A stretch of 6,880 nt of DNA, taken from Lachnospiraceae bacterium UBA7598. GTDB lineage: Bacteria > Bacillota > Clostridia > Lachnospirales > Lachnospiraceae. The stretch is taken from positions 1 to 6,880 of the forward strand of contig DLQV01000126.1 in the NCBI GenBank assembly GCA_002474415.1, given 5' to 3'. Below, one piece after another: positions 1-5,284 of the stretch (positions are counted from its first letter, which is position 1; each line of letters starts with the position of its first letter). The notes under the pieces were generated by a model. The model saw only the letters and a program-made list of their open reading frames with translations. It was not told the DNA's origin and searched no databases. Made by a program: the position numbers and the translations under genes.

Positions 1-30
1 GACGATTGAAAAAGAATAGTAGATCAAATA
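1..30. other. Unidentified flank beyond the insertion sequence
   Basis: Only 30 bases lie outside the IS on this side. Read on the minus strand, none of the three frames gives recognisable ATP-binding-domain sequence (for example LFDLLFFFNR, or YLIYYSFSIV). It cannot be said whether the rest of the exporter gene continues to the left. Confidence 0.3.
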
Positions 31-49
31 ATAAATAACTGGTTACATT
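31..49 (+). repeat. Terminal inverted repeat of the IS (transposase 3' side)
   Basis: The sequence ATAAATAACTGGTTACATT matches the reverse complement of 1253-1271 at 16 of 19 positions. The outermost 10 bases are identical and the mismatches are at positions 11, 15 and 16. The transposase stop codon lies at 50-52, immediately inside this repeat. Confidence 0.8.
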
Positions 50-1204
50 TTACAAAACGTCTTCTGATGAAATTTCATCGAGCTTATACGTCCAATGATA
101 GACTACTGGATCAGCATTTACTTCATCAAAATATTTATAAATTCTGTCCTCAAGTTCCTGCTTTGTGTTAACCCGAATTCCCTTCAGCATCTGCTTTGTC
201 ATCTTGCTGAAAAAGCTTTCAATCAAATTTAACCAGGAACCATGGGTTGGTGTAAATACAAATATGTAGCGTCCTTCTGGTTTTGTTGCAAGGTAGTTCT
301 GAACCTCTTTGGACTTATGGGCTGAATGATTATCACATATGATTCTGATGACATCTCCAGCTGGATACATGTCATCAAATTTCTCAAGCAGTTTAATGAA
401 ATCAGAACTCTTGTGTGTGTTACTTACCACCGGAACTGCAAGACCGGTTAAAAGATCAATCCCTGCAAGGAGAGATAAGGTACCAAGACGTTTATATTCA
501 TAATCCCTGTATACGCAACCGTTTCCGTCCTTTGGACGAAGGTCTTCACTTGTTGTTGCTATAGCCTGAATACCTGGCTTTTCATCGCAGGAAATGGTAT
601 GTACCATTGGCTGGTCGGCTGGAATGATAATGTTGCCGTCCTCATCAAATTGCATAGACACCTGTTTATATACCACCAGCACATCGTGCATCTTTGACTC
701 GAAGTCAGGATCACGTCTTTCACAGTAATACTTGATTTTAAAAGGCTTGATGTCGGAACGCTTCAGAATCTTCTGGATCATAGGTTTTGTAATCGTTTTT
801 AATCGTGAAAAACCCGCTTCTTCAGCATGATTCTGAATGTACTGATGCAGATTTTTCAGCGTCCAGAGTTCCTGTGAATAACCAAGATCTGCCGGACGCT
901 GACAGGCAACATCAATAATCCAGGCAACAGCGTCGTCTGTAATTTCTACAGGTCTGCCTTTTCGGTGATCATCAAAAAGAGCACGCTGCACGCCGCCTTC
1001 TTTGAATTTGGAAAGGCAAAGATTAACTGTATTTATGTTGACATCCAGACGGATTGCAATGTTTCTATTAGATTCTCCCTGGGCTTTGTAAAGAAGCATC
1101 TTAGCCCGGTCAACTACCTGAGCCTGAATAGTTCTTGTACGAACAATGGACTGAAGATATTCAACATCATCAGAGTTTAATTCAATTGCTTTTGCGTATG
1201 CCAT
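50..1204 (-). CDS. IS630-family DDE transposase
   Basis: This enzyme cuts and joins the ends of its own insertion sequence at TA targets. The N-terminus has a helix-turn-helix (around NRNIAIRLDVNINTVNLCL) that should bind the terminal repeats. The RNase-H-like catalytic core follows, with the acidic triad visible in SCDEKPG (D207), IICDNHSAHKS (D291) and HGSWLNLIESFFS (E329). The 37-residue spacing between the last two is typical of IS630. I chose the ATG at 1202-1204, giving 384 residues, because AAGAGG at 1212-1217 lies 7 bases ahead of it. The frame stays open upstream to an ATG at 1252, but that codon has no ribosome site and lies upstream of the predicted promoter. No frameshift or stop is present, so the gene looks functional. 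No terminator follows it inside the window. Confidence 0.95.
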   Translation of the reverse strand: MAYAKAIELNSDDVEYLQSIVRTRTIQAQVVDRAKMLLYKAQGESNRNIAIRLDVNINTVNLCLSKFKEGGVQRALFDDHRKGRPVEITDDAVAWIIDVACQRPADLGYSQELWTLKNLHQYIQNHAEEAGFSRLKTITKPMIQKILKRSDIKPFKIKYYCERRDPDFESKMHDVLVVYKQVSMQFDEDGNIIIPADQPMVHTISCDEKPGIQAIATTSEDLRPKDGNGCVYRDYEYKRLGTLSLLAGIDLLTGLAVPVVSNTHKSSDFIKLLEKFDDMYPAGDVIRIICDNHSAHKSKEVQNYLATKPEGRYIFVFTPTHGSWLNLIESFFSKMTKQMLKGIRVNTKQELEDRIYKYFDEVNADPVVYHWTYKLDEISSEDVL

Positions 1205-1238
1205 ACTGGTACCTCTTTCTTCTTGATAATACCAGTAT
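1203..1238 (-). promoter_or_regulatory. Inverted repeat able to mask the transposase start codon
   Basis: A perfect 9-base inverted repeat, ATACTGGTA at 1203-1211 and TACCAGTAT at 1230-1238, encloses an 18-base loop. In an RNA that contains both arms, the 3' arm runs from just after the AAGAGG ribosome site through the A and U of the start codon, so initiation should be blocked. The 5' arm lies inside the predicted -10 box and upstream of the predicted start site at about 1227, so RNA made from the element's own promoter would lack it. Read-through RNA from the neighbouring operon would contain it. Confidence 0.6.
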
Positions 1239-1242
1239 AGCA
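1234..1242 (-). promoter_or_regulatory. Predicted extended -10 promoter of the transposase
   Basis: On the minus strand TGC-TATACT is a good extended -10 element (TGn then TATACT, 5 of 6 matches to TATAAT). Extended -10 promoters need little -35 sequence, and only weak candidates occur upstream (TAGTTG at 1257-1262, 17-base spacer). Transcription would begin near the A at 1227, giving a leader of about 23 bases with the ribosome site in it. Predicted from sequence only. Confidence 0.55.
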
Positions 1243-1252
1243 TAGAACGCAT

Positions 1253-1271
1253 AATACAACTAGTTATTTAT
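1253..1271 (-). repeat. Terminal inverted repeat of the IS (transposase 5' side)
   Basis: Read on the minus strand this is ATAAATAACTAGTTGTATT, the partner of 31-49. It lies 14 bases upstream of the -10 hexamer of the predicted transposase promoter, so weak -35-like bases (TAGTTG or TTGTAT) fall inside the repeat. In many insertion sequences the promoter likewise overlaps one end. Confidence 0.8.
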
Positions 1272-1274
1272 TTT

Positions 1275-2255
1275 TTACTTTACTAGTTCCGGTGCATCCA
1301 GAATTCCACGGATTTCTTTTACGTTTGTACCGACAACCGCCAGTTCATCCACAAAGGACAATGCTGCAAGAAACGGACCGGTAAATCCGAGTGAAAGAAC
1401 AATCACCGTAAAAAACGCTGCCGGTGACAGACTTCCGTTTCTGCAAAGAAGTCCACCCACCGGAAGAATGGTGAGAAGGATTGACGGAATAAACGTCTGC
1501 ATAACAGTCATATATTTCGAACTGTCTTTCATCCAATCTGTAAAATACGCTGCGTTTTCATTGACTGCTCCGGCATATTTATGGTAAGAACCTGCGGACT
1601 GGCTGAACGCTTTGACCACCTGAATTCCTCCGATATATTCCACGATGGAATCTGCCATCTTTTTTCCGACTTTCACAGCTCCATCCCAGCGCTCGGCATA
1701 CGTCTTGCCGCTTCCGGAAGCCGCAATCATTCCCACAACGGTTGTAACAAGAGATGCCAGTCCCATTCTCCAGTCAATAATAAAAATGTAAACTGCAATA
1801 GCAACCGGGACAACCAGATTCGCCGTCATTTCCGGAATCAGATGCGCCAGCGTCGGTTCCATTCCCTCCACACGGTCAACAATCGTTGTTTTATATTGCC
1901 CGGACGGAGTATCTAAAATAGTCCCCATCGGCATACGCGACAATTTTTTGAGCATCCTCTCCCGCAAATCCCGCAGGGTATGGTATGTTGCGGTATGCGA
2001 CACCGTTGTCGATATTGTCGAAAACACCGCTTTTATAAAATATCCTGCTGCAACACCCACAATCCACGGAATGCAGGCACTTATGTCTCCTTTTCCAATA
2101 AGTATGCGTATGATCTGCGCCACACTGATATAGGAAAACATCGTTCCTGCCACACCAATGACCGCCGTGATCACTGCACCGTAAAATCCACCATGATACT
2201 TTTCTGCCCATTTCCACAATATCGCAAATGGGGAAGGTTCCTTTTTCTCTTCCAT
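1275..2255 (-). CDS. ABC exporter membrane domain, truncated, lacking its ATPase domain
   Basis: This is the N-terminal half of a type IV (ABC-B/MsbA-like) exporter, in which a six-helix membrane domain is normally fused to a nucleotide-binding domain in a protein of about 580 residues. Only 326 residues remain. Membrane segments fall at about 24-50, 61-83, 139-160, 164-181, 248-270 and 279-300. The coupling region SIVEYIGGIQVVKAF (203-217) is typical. The protein stops at ILDAPELVK, the linker just before the ATPase, so no Walker A, signature or Walker B motif exists. The stop TAA at 1275-1277 is 5 bases outside the insertion sequence. The start ATG at 2253-2255 has AAGGAG 9 bases upstream, inside the end of the tetR-like gene, which indicates translational coupling. 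The substrate is unknown; a drug or metabolite is likely from the TetR neighbour. As it stands it cannot hydrolyse ATP and should be treated as a probable pseudogene. Confidence 0.85.
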   Translation of the reverse strand: MEEKKEPSPFAILWKWAEKYHGGFYGAVITAVIGVAGTMFSYISVAQIIRILIGKGDISACIPWIVGVAAGYFIKAVFSTISTTVSHTATYHTLRDLRERMLKKLSRMPMGTILDTPSGQYKTTIVDRVEGMEPTLAHLIPEMTANLVVPVAIAVYIFIIDWRMGLASLVTTVVGMIAASGSGKTYAERWDGAVKVGKKMADSIVEYIGGIQVVKAFSQSAGSYHKYAGAVNENAAYFTDWMKDSSKYMTVMQTFIPSILLTILPVGGLLCRNGSLSPAAFFTVIVLSLGFTGPFLAALSFVDELAVVGTNVKEIRGILDAPELVK

Positions 2256-2259
2256 TGGG

Positions 2260-2886
2260 TCAATCTCCTTCTTTCAATCCTAATATTTTCATCCATCCGG
2301 CAGTATAAAAAAGCTGATAGCTCCCGGTATATGCCAGTGCCTTATCTTTTGGCATATCATGCCGGACTGTTTCAAAAATACAATTAAACAATCCACTCGA
2401 AATCATGTGCGCCAGTTCATCGTTCAGCAATGGCAATTCGTGTCCCGCCTTCTGCATTTTTTCCGTTAACTGCATTGCAGAATTTGCTTCAATTTCAACA
2501 AGGGTATCTATATAATGCTCATATCGCGTCCCCACAGAATTACATACGATCAGTTTGAAAATATCAAAGTGATCATAGATAAAATCCATCATCCACATAT
2601 TTTCTGCCGAAACACCAGTTAATCCTCTCAGCTGTTCCTCCAACGGTTTTTCCGCATACTCCTGCTGGGAGTTTCGGTACCGGTTCACCAGTTCCTCCGC
2701 CGGCCCGCTTACAATCGCATCAAACAATGCTTCCTTGTCCGTATAATAACGATAGATTGCGCCTGTTGTAACTCCGAGTTTTGCCGCGATTCCCCGAAGC
2801 GATGCGTCACGAAATCCCATCTCCAGAAACACGCTTTTTCCGACTTCTAACAAATCTGTGGCAAGCTTTTCATTCAGTGGTCTCAT
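2260..2886 (-). CDS. TetR/AcrR-family transcriptional regulator
   Basis: This is a 208-residue one-component repressor. The N-terminal helix-turn-helix is classic: residues 28-54 include SLRGIAAKLGVTTGAIYRYY followed by TDKEALF, the usual TetR recognition helix and tail. Residues 60-208 form the variable helical ligand-binding and dimer domain, whose ligand cannot be read from sequence. The start ATG at 2884-2886 has AAGGAG 6 bases upstream. The gene ends 4 bases before the exporter start, so the two form an operon. A multi-half-site palindrome covers its own -10 box, so it most likely represses itself and the exporter until a ligand binds. The gene is full length. With the exporter broken, its known target within the window is only its own operon. 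Confidence 0.93.
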   Translation of the reverse strand: MRPLNEKLATDLLEVGKSVFLEMGFRDASLRGIAAKLGVTTGAIYRYYTDKEALFDAIVSGPAEELVNRYRNSQQEYAEKPLEEQLRGLTGVSAENMWMMDFIYDHFDIFKLIVCNSVGTRYEHYIDTLVEIEANSAMQLTEKMQKAGHELPLLNDELAHMISSGLFNCIFETVRHDMPKDKALAYTGSYQLFYTAGWMKILGLKEGD

Positions 2887-2896
2887 ATGAATCTCC

Positions 2897-2935
2897 TTAA
2901 AATAACATTGTTATCCGATAACACCGTTATTTTAA
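2897..2935. promoter_or_regulatory. Probable TetR operator: nested palindrome with four half-sites
   Basis: A 39-base dyad is centred on 2916. The outer arms TTAAAATAAC (2897-2906) and GTTATTTTAA (2926-2935) are perfect 10-base complements, and the inner arms GTTAT (2910-2914) and ATAAC (2918-2922) share the same centre. The pentamer ATAAC or its complement therefore occurs four times with starts 8 bases apart. It covers the -10 box and start site of the tetR-like gene and runs up to its ribosome site. Such overlapping dyads are the usual operator form for TetR proteins. Confidence 0.75.
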
Positions 2936-2958
2936 TATTTAAGCAAAATAAAAGTCAA
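2929..2958 (-). promoter_or_regulatory. Sigma-70-type promoter of the TetR-exporter operon
   Basis: On the minus strand TTGACT (2953-2958, 5 of 6 matches to the -35 consensus) and TAAAAT (2929-2934, 5 of 6 matches to the -10) are separated by 18 bases of AT-rich sequence. Transcription would start near 2922, inside the operator palindrome. Binding of the regulator there would block RNA polymerase directly, which supports autorepression. Confidence 0.65.
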
Positions 2959-3004
2959 TAGCAGTAATTGATATTCTTTTTCAGTACCGCTATTTTTCAC
3001 ACAC

Positions 3005-3038
3005 AAAAAAAGACCGGATCACTTACATCCAGTCTTTT
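3005..3038 (-). terminator. Intrinsic terminator of the ligase gene
   Basis: On the minus strand a 12-base stem pairs AAAAGACTGGAT (3027-3038) with ATCCGGTCTTTT (3008-3019), with one G-U pair and a 7-base loop. It continues into a run of seven T. It lies about 120 bases after the ligase stop codon and just before the promoter of the TetR operon, so it separates the two transcription units. The opposite strand has only four T after the stem and would terminate weakly. Confidence 0.85.
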
Positions 3039-3156
3039 CAACCTGTCATTAAATGTATTCTCCTTTTTATCAAAAGAGAGAATTACAAATTCGTCCCCAC
3101 CAAAACGATACTATTTATACCAATGTCTATGCATCTTTCGTAAATATCCTAAATCT
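3039..3156 (-). other. 3' untranslated stretch after the ligase gene
   Basis: This 118-base stretch between the ligase stop and the terminator holds no credible gene. It contains a second, weaker hairpin (ATTCTC...GAGAAT, 3057-3083) whose inner arms also pair apart from one bulged A. There is no T-run after it, so it is not a terminator by itself. It might help to stabilise the 3' end of the mRNA, but nothing proves a function. Confidence 0.4.
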
Positions 3157-4884
3157 TTACTTTGTTTCCTGAAGAATCGCAGCGGTCAATTCTTTTCTAT
3201 TTGTTTTAAAATGGAAATACGGACGTTCTGTCAATACCCGAATATCCACCGGATATTCATACGGCTGTAAAGTAGCTAAAATTCCTTCTCTTACATCATC
3301 CACCGTTTTCCCATTTTCAAGAATAACGAACAGATACGGTACATAGCAATCCGGATGTTCCGAATCTGGAACAAAACAGAAAAATCCATCCTGTACACCT
3401 GGAGCCAAAACGATTTTACTTTCCATGCGCATCATATAGAGTATTCCTCCGCCATAACGCTGCACATCTCCCCGGCCTAAAATATAAACAATTCCATCCT
3501 CTGAGATATAACCCATATCTCCTGTATGTAACCATCGGTTCCCATCCGGATGAAGTACAAGCGTTCTTTCTGTCAGCTTGCCAGCTGAAAAACCACCATA
3601 ATATAACATTTTTGCCGGGCCATCCATACATACTTCGCCAACTTCCCCATAATTCTTTTCCTCTAAAGTCTTAGGATCAAAAATTGCCAGAGTCGTGGCA
3701 GGCATTGGCATGCCAACACATCCATCCACCAAAGGAAACATCGGATTTGGCAGCGTAAAATTGGAACATCCTTCACTCTGTCCGTATCCCGCGCTTAACG
3801 GTGCCATGCAATTATGCTTATGGAAAAATTCTTCTACTTCCCTGCTTTTACGTTCATTCATAGGTTCCGCCCCGGTTCCGATCGTCCGAAGGTGAGACAT
3901 ATCATAGTCATCCGGAATTCTTGTACTTTTCATAAGCTTCTCACAGAACATTGGAATTAATGCCCAGTAGTTCGGTTTATACTCCATAAACTGGATATCT
4001 ATATCATCAATCGGACAATATGGATCCAGAATGACATATAATCCTGCTGAAAGCGGAAAGATTGTCATCGCCACCGTCGCCGCAATCAGGGCAGGTGTCA
4101 AAATAGGCAGCCACCACTTTTCCTGAACCGATGAAGGCGCTACAAAAATAGACATCTGATACGCTATCGCAACGATATTTGCAGAAGAATGTATAACAAG
4201 CTTGGATACTCCGGTAGAACCACTTGTATAAGCGCCAAACACCGGTCTGTCCGGATCTTCTTTTACCGTATAATCTCCCTCATAGGATCTGCCAAGCTCG
4301 ATAAAATCCTGCCATGTCATATCTCCCGGCACCTGTTCTGTTTCGACATTGTACTGTTCGGATATATTTTCTTTCACATAATCCGGCATGCTGTCCTTAT
4401 CCGCGTAGTCATAAGGCGAAATTTTTACGATACGTTTTGTCTGCGTCGTTGCACGAATAAGTTCTTCGTCTTCGCTGGAAAGATAATCATGCGTAAATAT
4501 CATATCCGTTGTTGTTTTTCGAATCGCATAACATAACTCTTCCGGTGTGTCATCACGGCACAGAATCGCCGCTCCAATGCGCTCTGCGGCCAGAAGAAGA
4601 ATATAATGGGCAGGCACTGCCTGTACAAACACAGGGATTCTGTCACCCTCCTGAAATCCTGCCGCTTTTAATGCCTTTGCTGTGGCATCTACCTGCTGCC
4701 ATAGCCATTTATATGTATATCTTTTTCCATAATATTCGAATGTATATTTATCTTCATCCGGGTTTTTCATTTTTAAAAATGATTCAACCGTCATTTTTGG
4801 AACTTCGACATTTCGGAATGGTTCCGGATAATATTTCAACCATGGTTTATCGATACTTGCTTTCCCTGTCATATTGGAATTCAT
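3157..4884 (-). CDS. AMP-binding acyl-CoA synthetase-like (ANL superfamily) enzyme
   Basis: This 575-residue cytoplasmic enzyme should activate a carboxylic acid as acyl-AMP and pass it to a thiol, usually coenzyme A. Motifs appear in family order: the phosphate loop YTSGSTGVSK (219-228), GTGAEPM (336-342), GYGQSEG (366-372) for adenine, WLHTGD (451-456) with the ribose-binding aspartate, then the hinge region GRGDVQRYGGG (470-480). The C-terminal FKTNRKEL (559-566) aligns with the usual GKxDRKxL, so K560 is the likely catalytic lysine, although the normal preceding glycine is replaced by F. The hinge sequence is also unusual. The start ATG at 4882-4884 has GAGGAG 6 bases upstream. No carrier-protein domain is attached and no CoA-pathway genes adjoin it, so the substrate is unknown. 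It follows the flavin-protein remnant by 37 bases and may once have been cotranscribed with it. Length and motifs indicate an intact enzyme. Confidence 0.9.
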   Translation of the reverse strand: MNSNMTGKASIDKPWLKYYPEPFRNVEVPKMTVESFLKMKNPDEDKYTFEYYGKRYTYKWLWQQVDATAKALKAAGFQEGDRIPVFVQAVPAHYILLLAAERIGAAILCRDDTPEELCYAIRKTTTDMIFTHDYLSSEDEELIRATTQTKRIVKISPYDYADKDSMPDYVKENISEQYNVETEQVPGDMTWQDFIELGRSYEGDYTVKEDPDRPVFGAYTSGSTGVSKLVIHSSANIVAIAYQMSIFVAPSSVQEKWWLPILTPALIAATVAMTIFPLSAGLYVILDPYCPIDDIDIQFMEYKPNYWALIPMFCEKLMKSTRIPDDYDMSHLRTIGTGAEPMNERKSREVEEFFHKHNCMAPLSAGYGQSEGCSNFTLPNPMFPLVDGCVGMPMPATTLAIFDPKTLEEKNYGEVGEVCMDGPAKMLYYGGFSAGKLTERTLVLHPDGNRWLHTGDMGYISEDGIVYILGRGDVQRYGGGILYMMRMESKIVLAPGVQDGFFCFVPDSEHPDCYVPYLFVILENGKTVDDVREGILATLQPYEYPVDIRVLTERPYFHFKTNRKELTAAILQETK

Positions 4885-4921
4885 TTTTTTCTCCTCATCT
4901 TTCGTTTATATATTTATATCT
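4885..4921 (-). other. Short gap carrying the ligase ribosome site
   Basis: The gap contains GAGGAG (4891-4896) and an AT-rich run with TATAAA-like hexamers on the minus strand. No convincing -35 element precedes these, so a separate ligase promoter is possible but not supported. Cotranscription with upstream sequence is the simpler reading. Confidence 0.4.
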
Positions 4922-5284
4922 TTACTTTTCCTGGATCTCTTTCCCGCTTAGATGTTCTATCGTAATCTCATATATGCGTACGGCTTTACCTGAACGTGCG
5001 ATTTCCCCGTCAATCAACTCCTCACTCGGATAATATTTCTCTGCGATTTTTTTCACAAGTGCAAGTGTCATATCCGGATTTTCCAAAATCCTGCATCTTC
5101 CAAACACTACGGTACTCTGCATATATGGTGCCCAGGCTTCTTCTTCCTCTATTCTCTCATTTCCATAGACGGTAAAGCATACCTTATCATCCTTCTTCAG
5201 TGCATCTGCCTTATGTCCGGCTGCTGCCCCATGAAAATAGATTTTATTGCCTCCTTCATTTCCCTCTAATCTCTCCTGCGGTTT
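4922..5284 (-). pseudogene. Remnant of a pyridoxamine-5'-phosphate-oxidase-like (NimA-type) flavin protein
   Basis: Translating the minus strand from 5284 gives an open frame of 120 codons. It contains IYFHGAAAGHKADALKKDD, then VCFTVYG, STVVFGRCRILE and a C-terminal tail ending HLSGKEIQEK. This is the middle and C-terminal part of the FMN-binding split-barrel family (PNPOx-like/NimA-type, usually about 150-160 residues). The IYFHGA...GHK stretch is the usual flavin-contacting strand and loop. The first 40 or so residues, with the opening MRRxDRE-type segment and first barrel strands, are absent. The frame begins right after a stop at 5285-5287, overlaps the last bases of the GGDEF gene, and has no ATG, GTG or TTG before the ATG at 5122. 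That ATG lacks a ribosome site and would give only 66 residues. I infer a deletion that removed the gene's start and promoter and joined it to the end of the cyclase gene. Confidence 0.75.

Larger units (their letters stand above)
34..1268 (-). mobile_element. IS630-family insertion sequence
   Basis: This is a complete-looking insertion sequence of about 1.24 kb holding a single transposase gene. Its ends are imperfect 19-base inverted repeats at 31-49 and 1253-1271 (16 of 19 positions match). IS630/Tc1-mariner elements insert at TA and duplicate it. The symmetric TA pair at 32-33 and 1269-1270 fits that, giving an element of 34-1268. Because the tips are AT-rich (several TA steps on each side), the exact boundary could shift by a few bases. 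The transposase reading frame is intact and the repeats are well conserved, so the copy may be recent and active. It sits directly after the truncated exporter gene and in the same orientation. Confidence 0.85.

Noticed and set aside
1205..1252. Upstream in-frame ATG extending the transposase by 16 residues
   Set aside because: That start has no ribosome site, its codons overlap the predicted promoter and inverted repeat, and the family N-terminus fits the ATG at 1202-1204.
1980..2387. Plus-strand open frame of 135 codons across the exporter/TetR junction
   Set aside because: It is antisense to two well-supported genes and is rich in Cys, His and Arg, as expected of a shadow frame.
3005..3038. 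Bidirectional terminator
   Set aside because: The plus-strand side has only four T after the stem and no plus-strand gene precedes it, so it is assigned only to the minus-strand ligase gene.
4509..5033. Plus-strand open frame of 174 codons
   Set aside because: It lies opposite the ligase start and the flavin-protein remnant, both of which have clear family motifs on the minus strand. Its translation is low-complexity and rich in Tyr, Phe and Ser, with no ribosome site or family resemblance.
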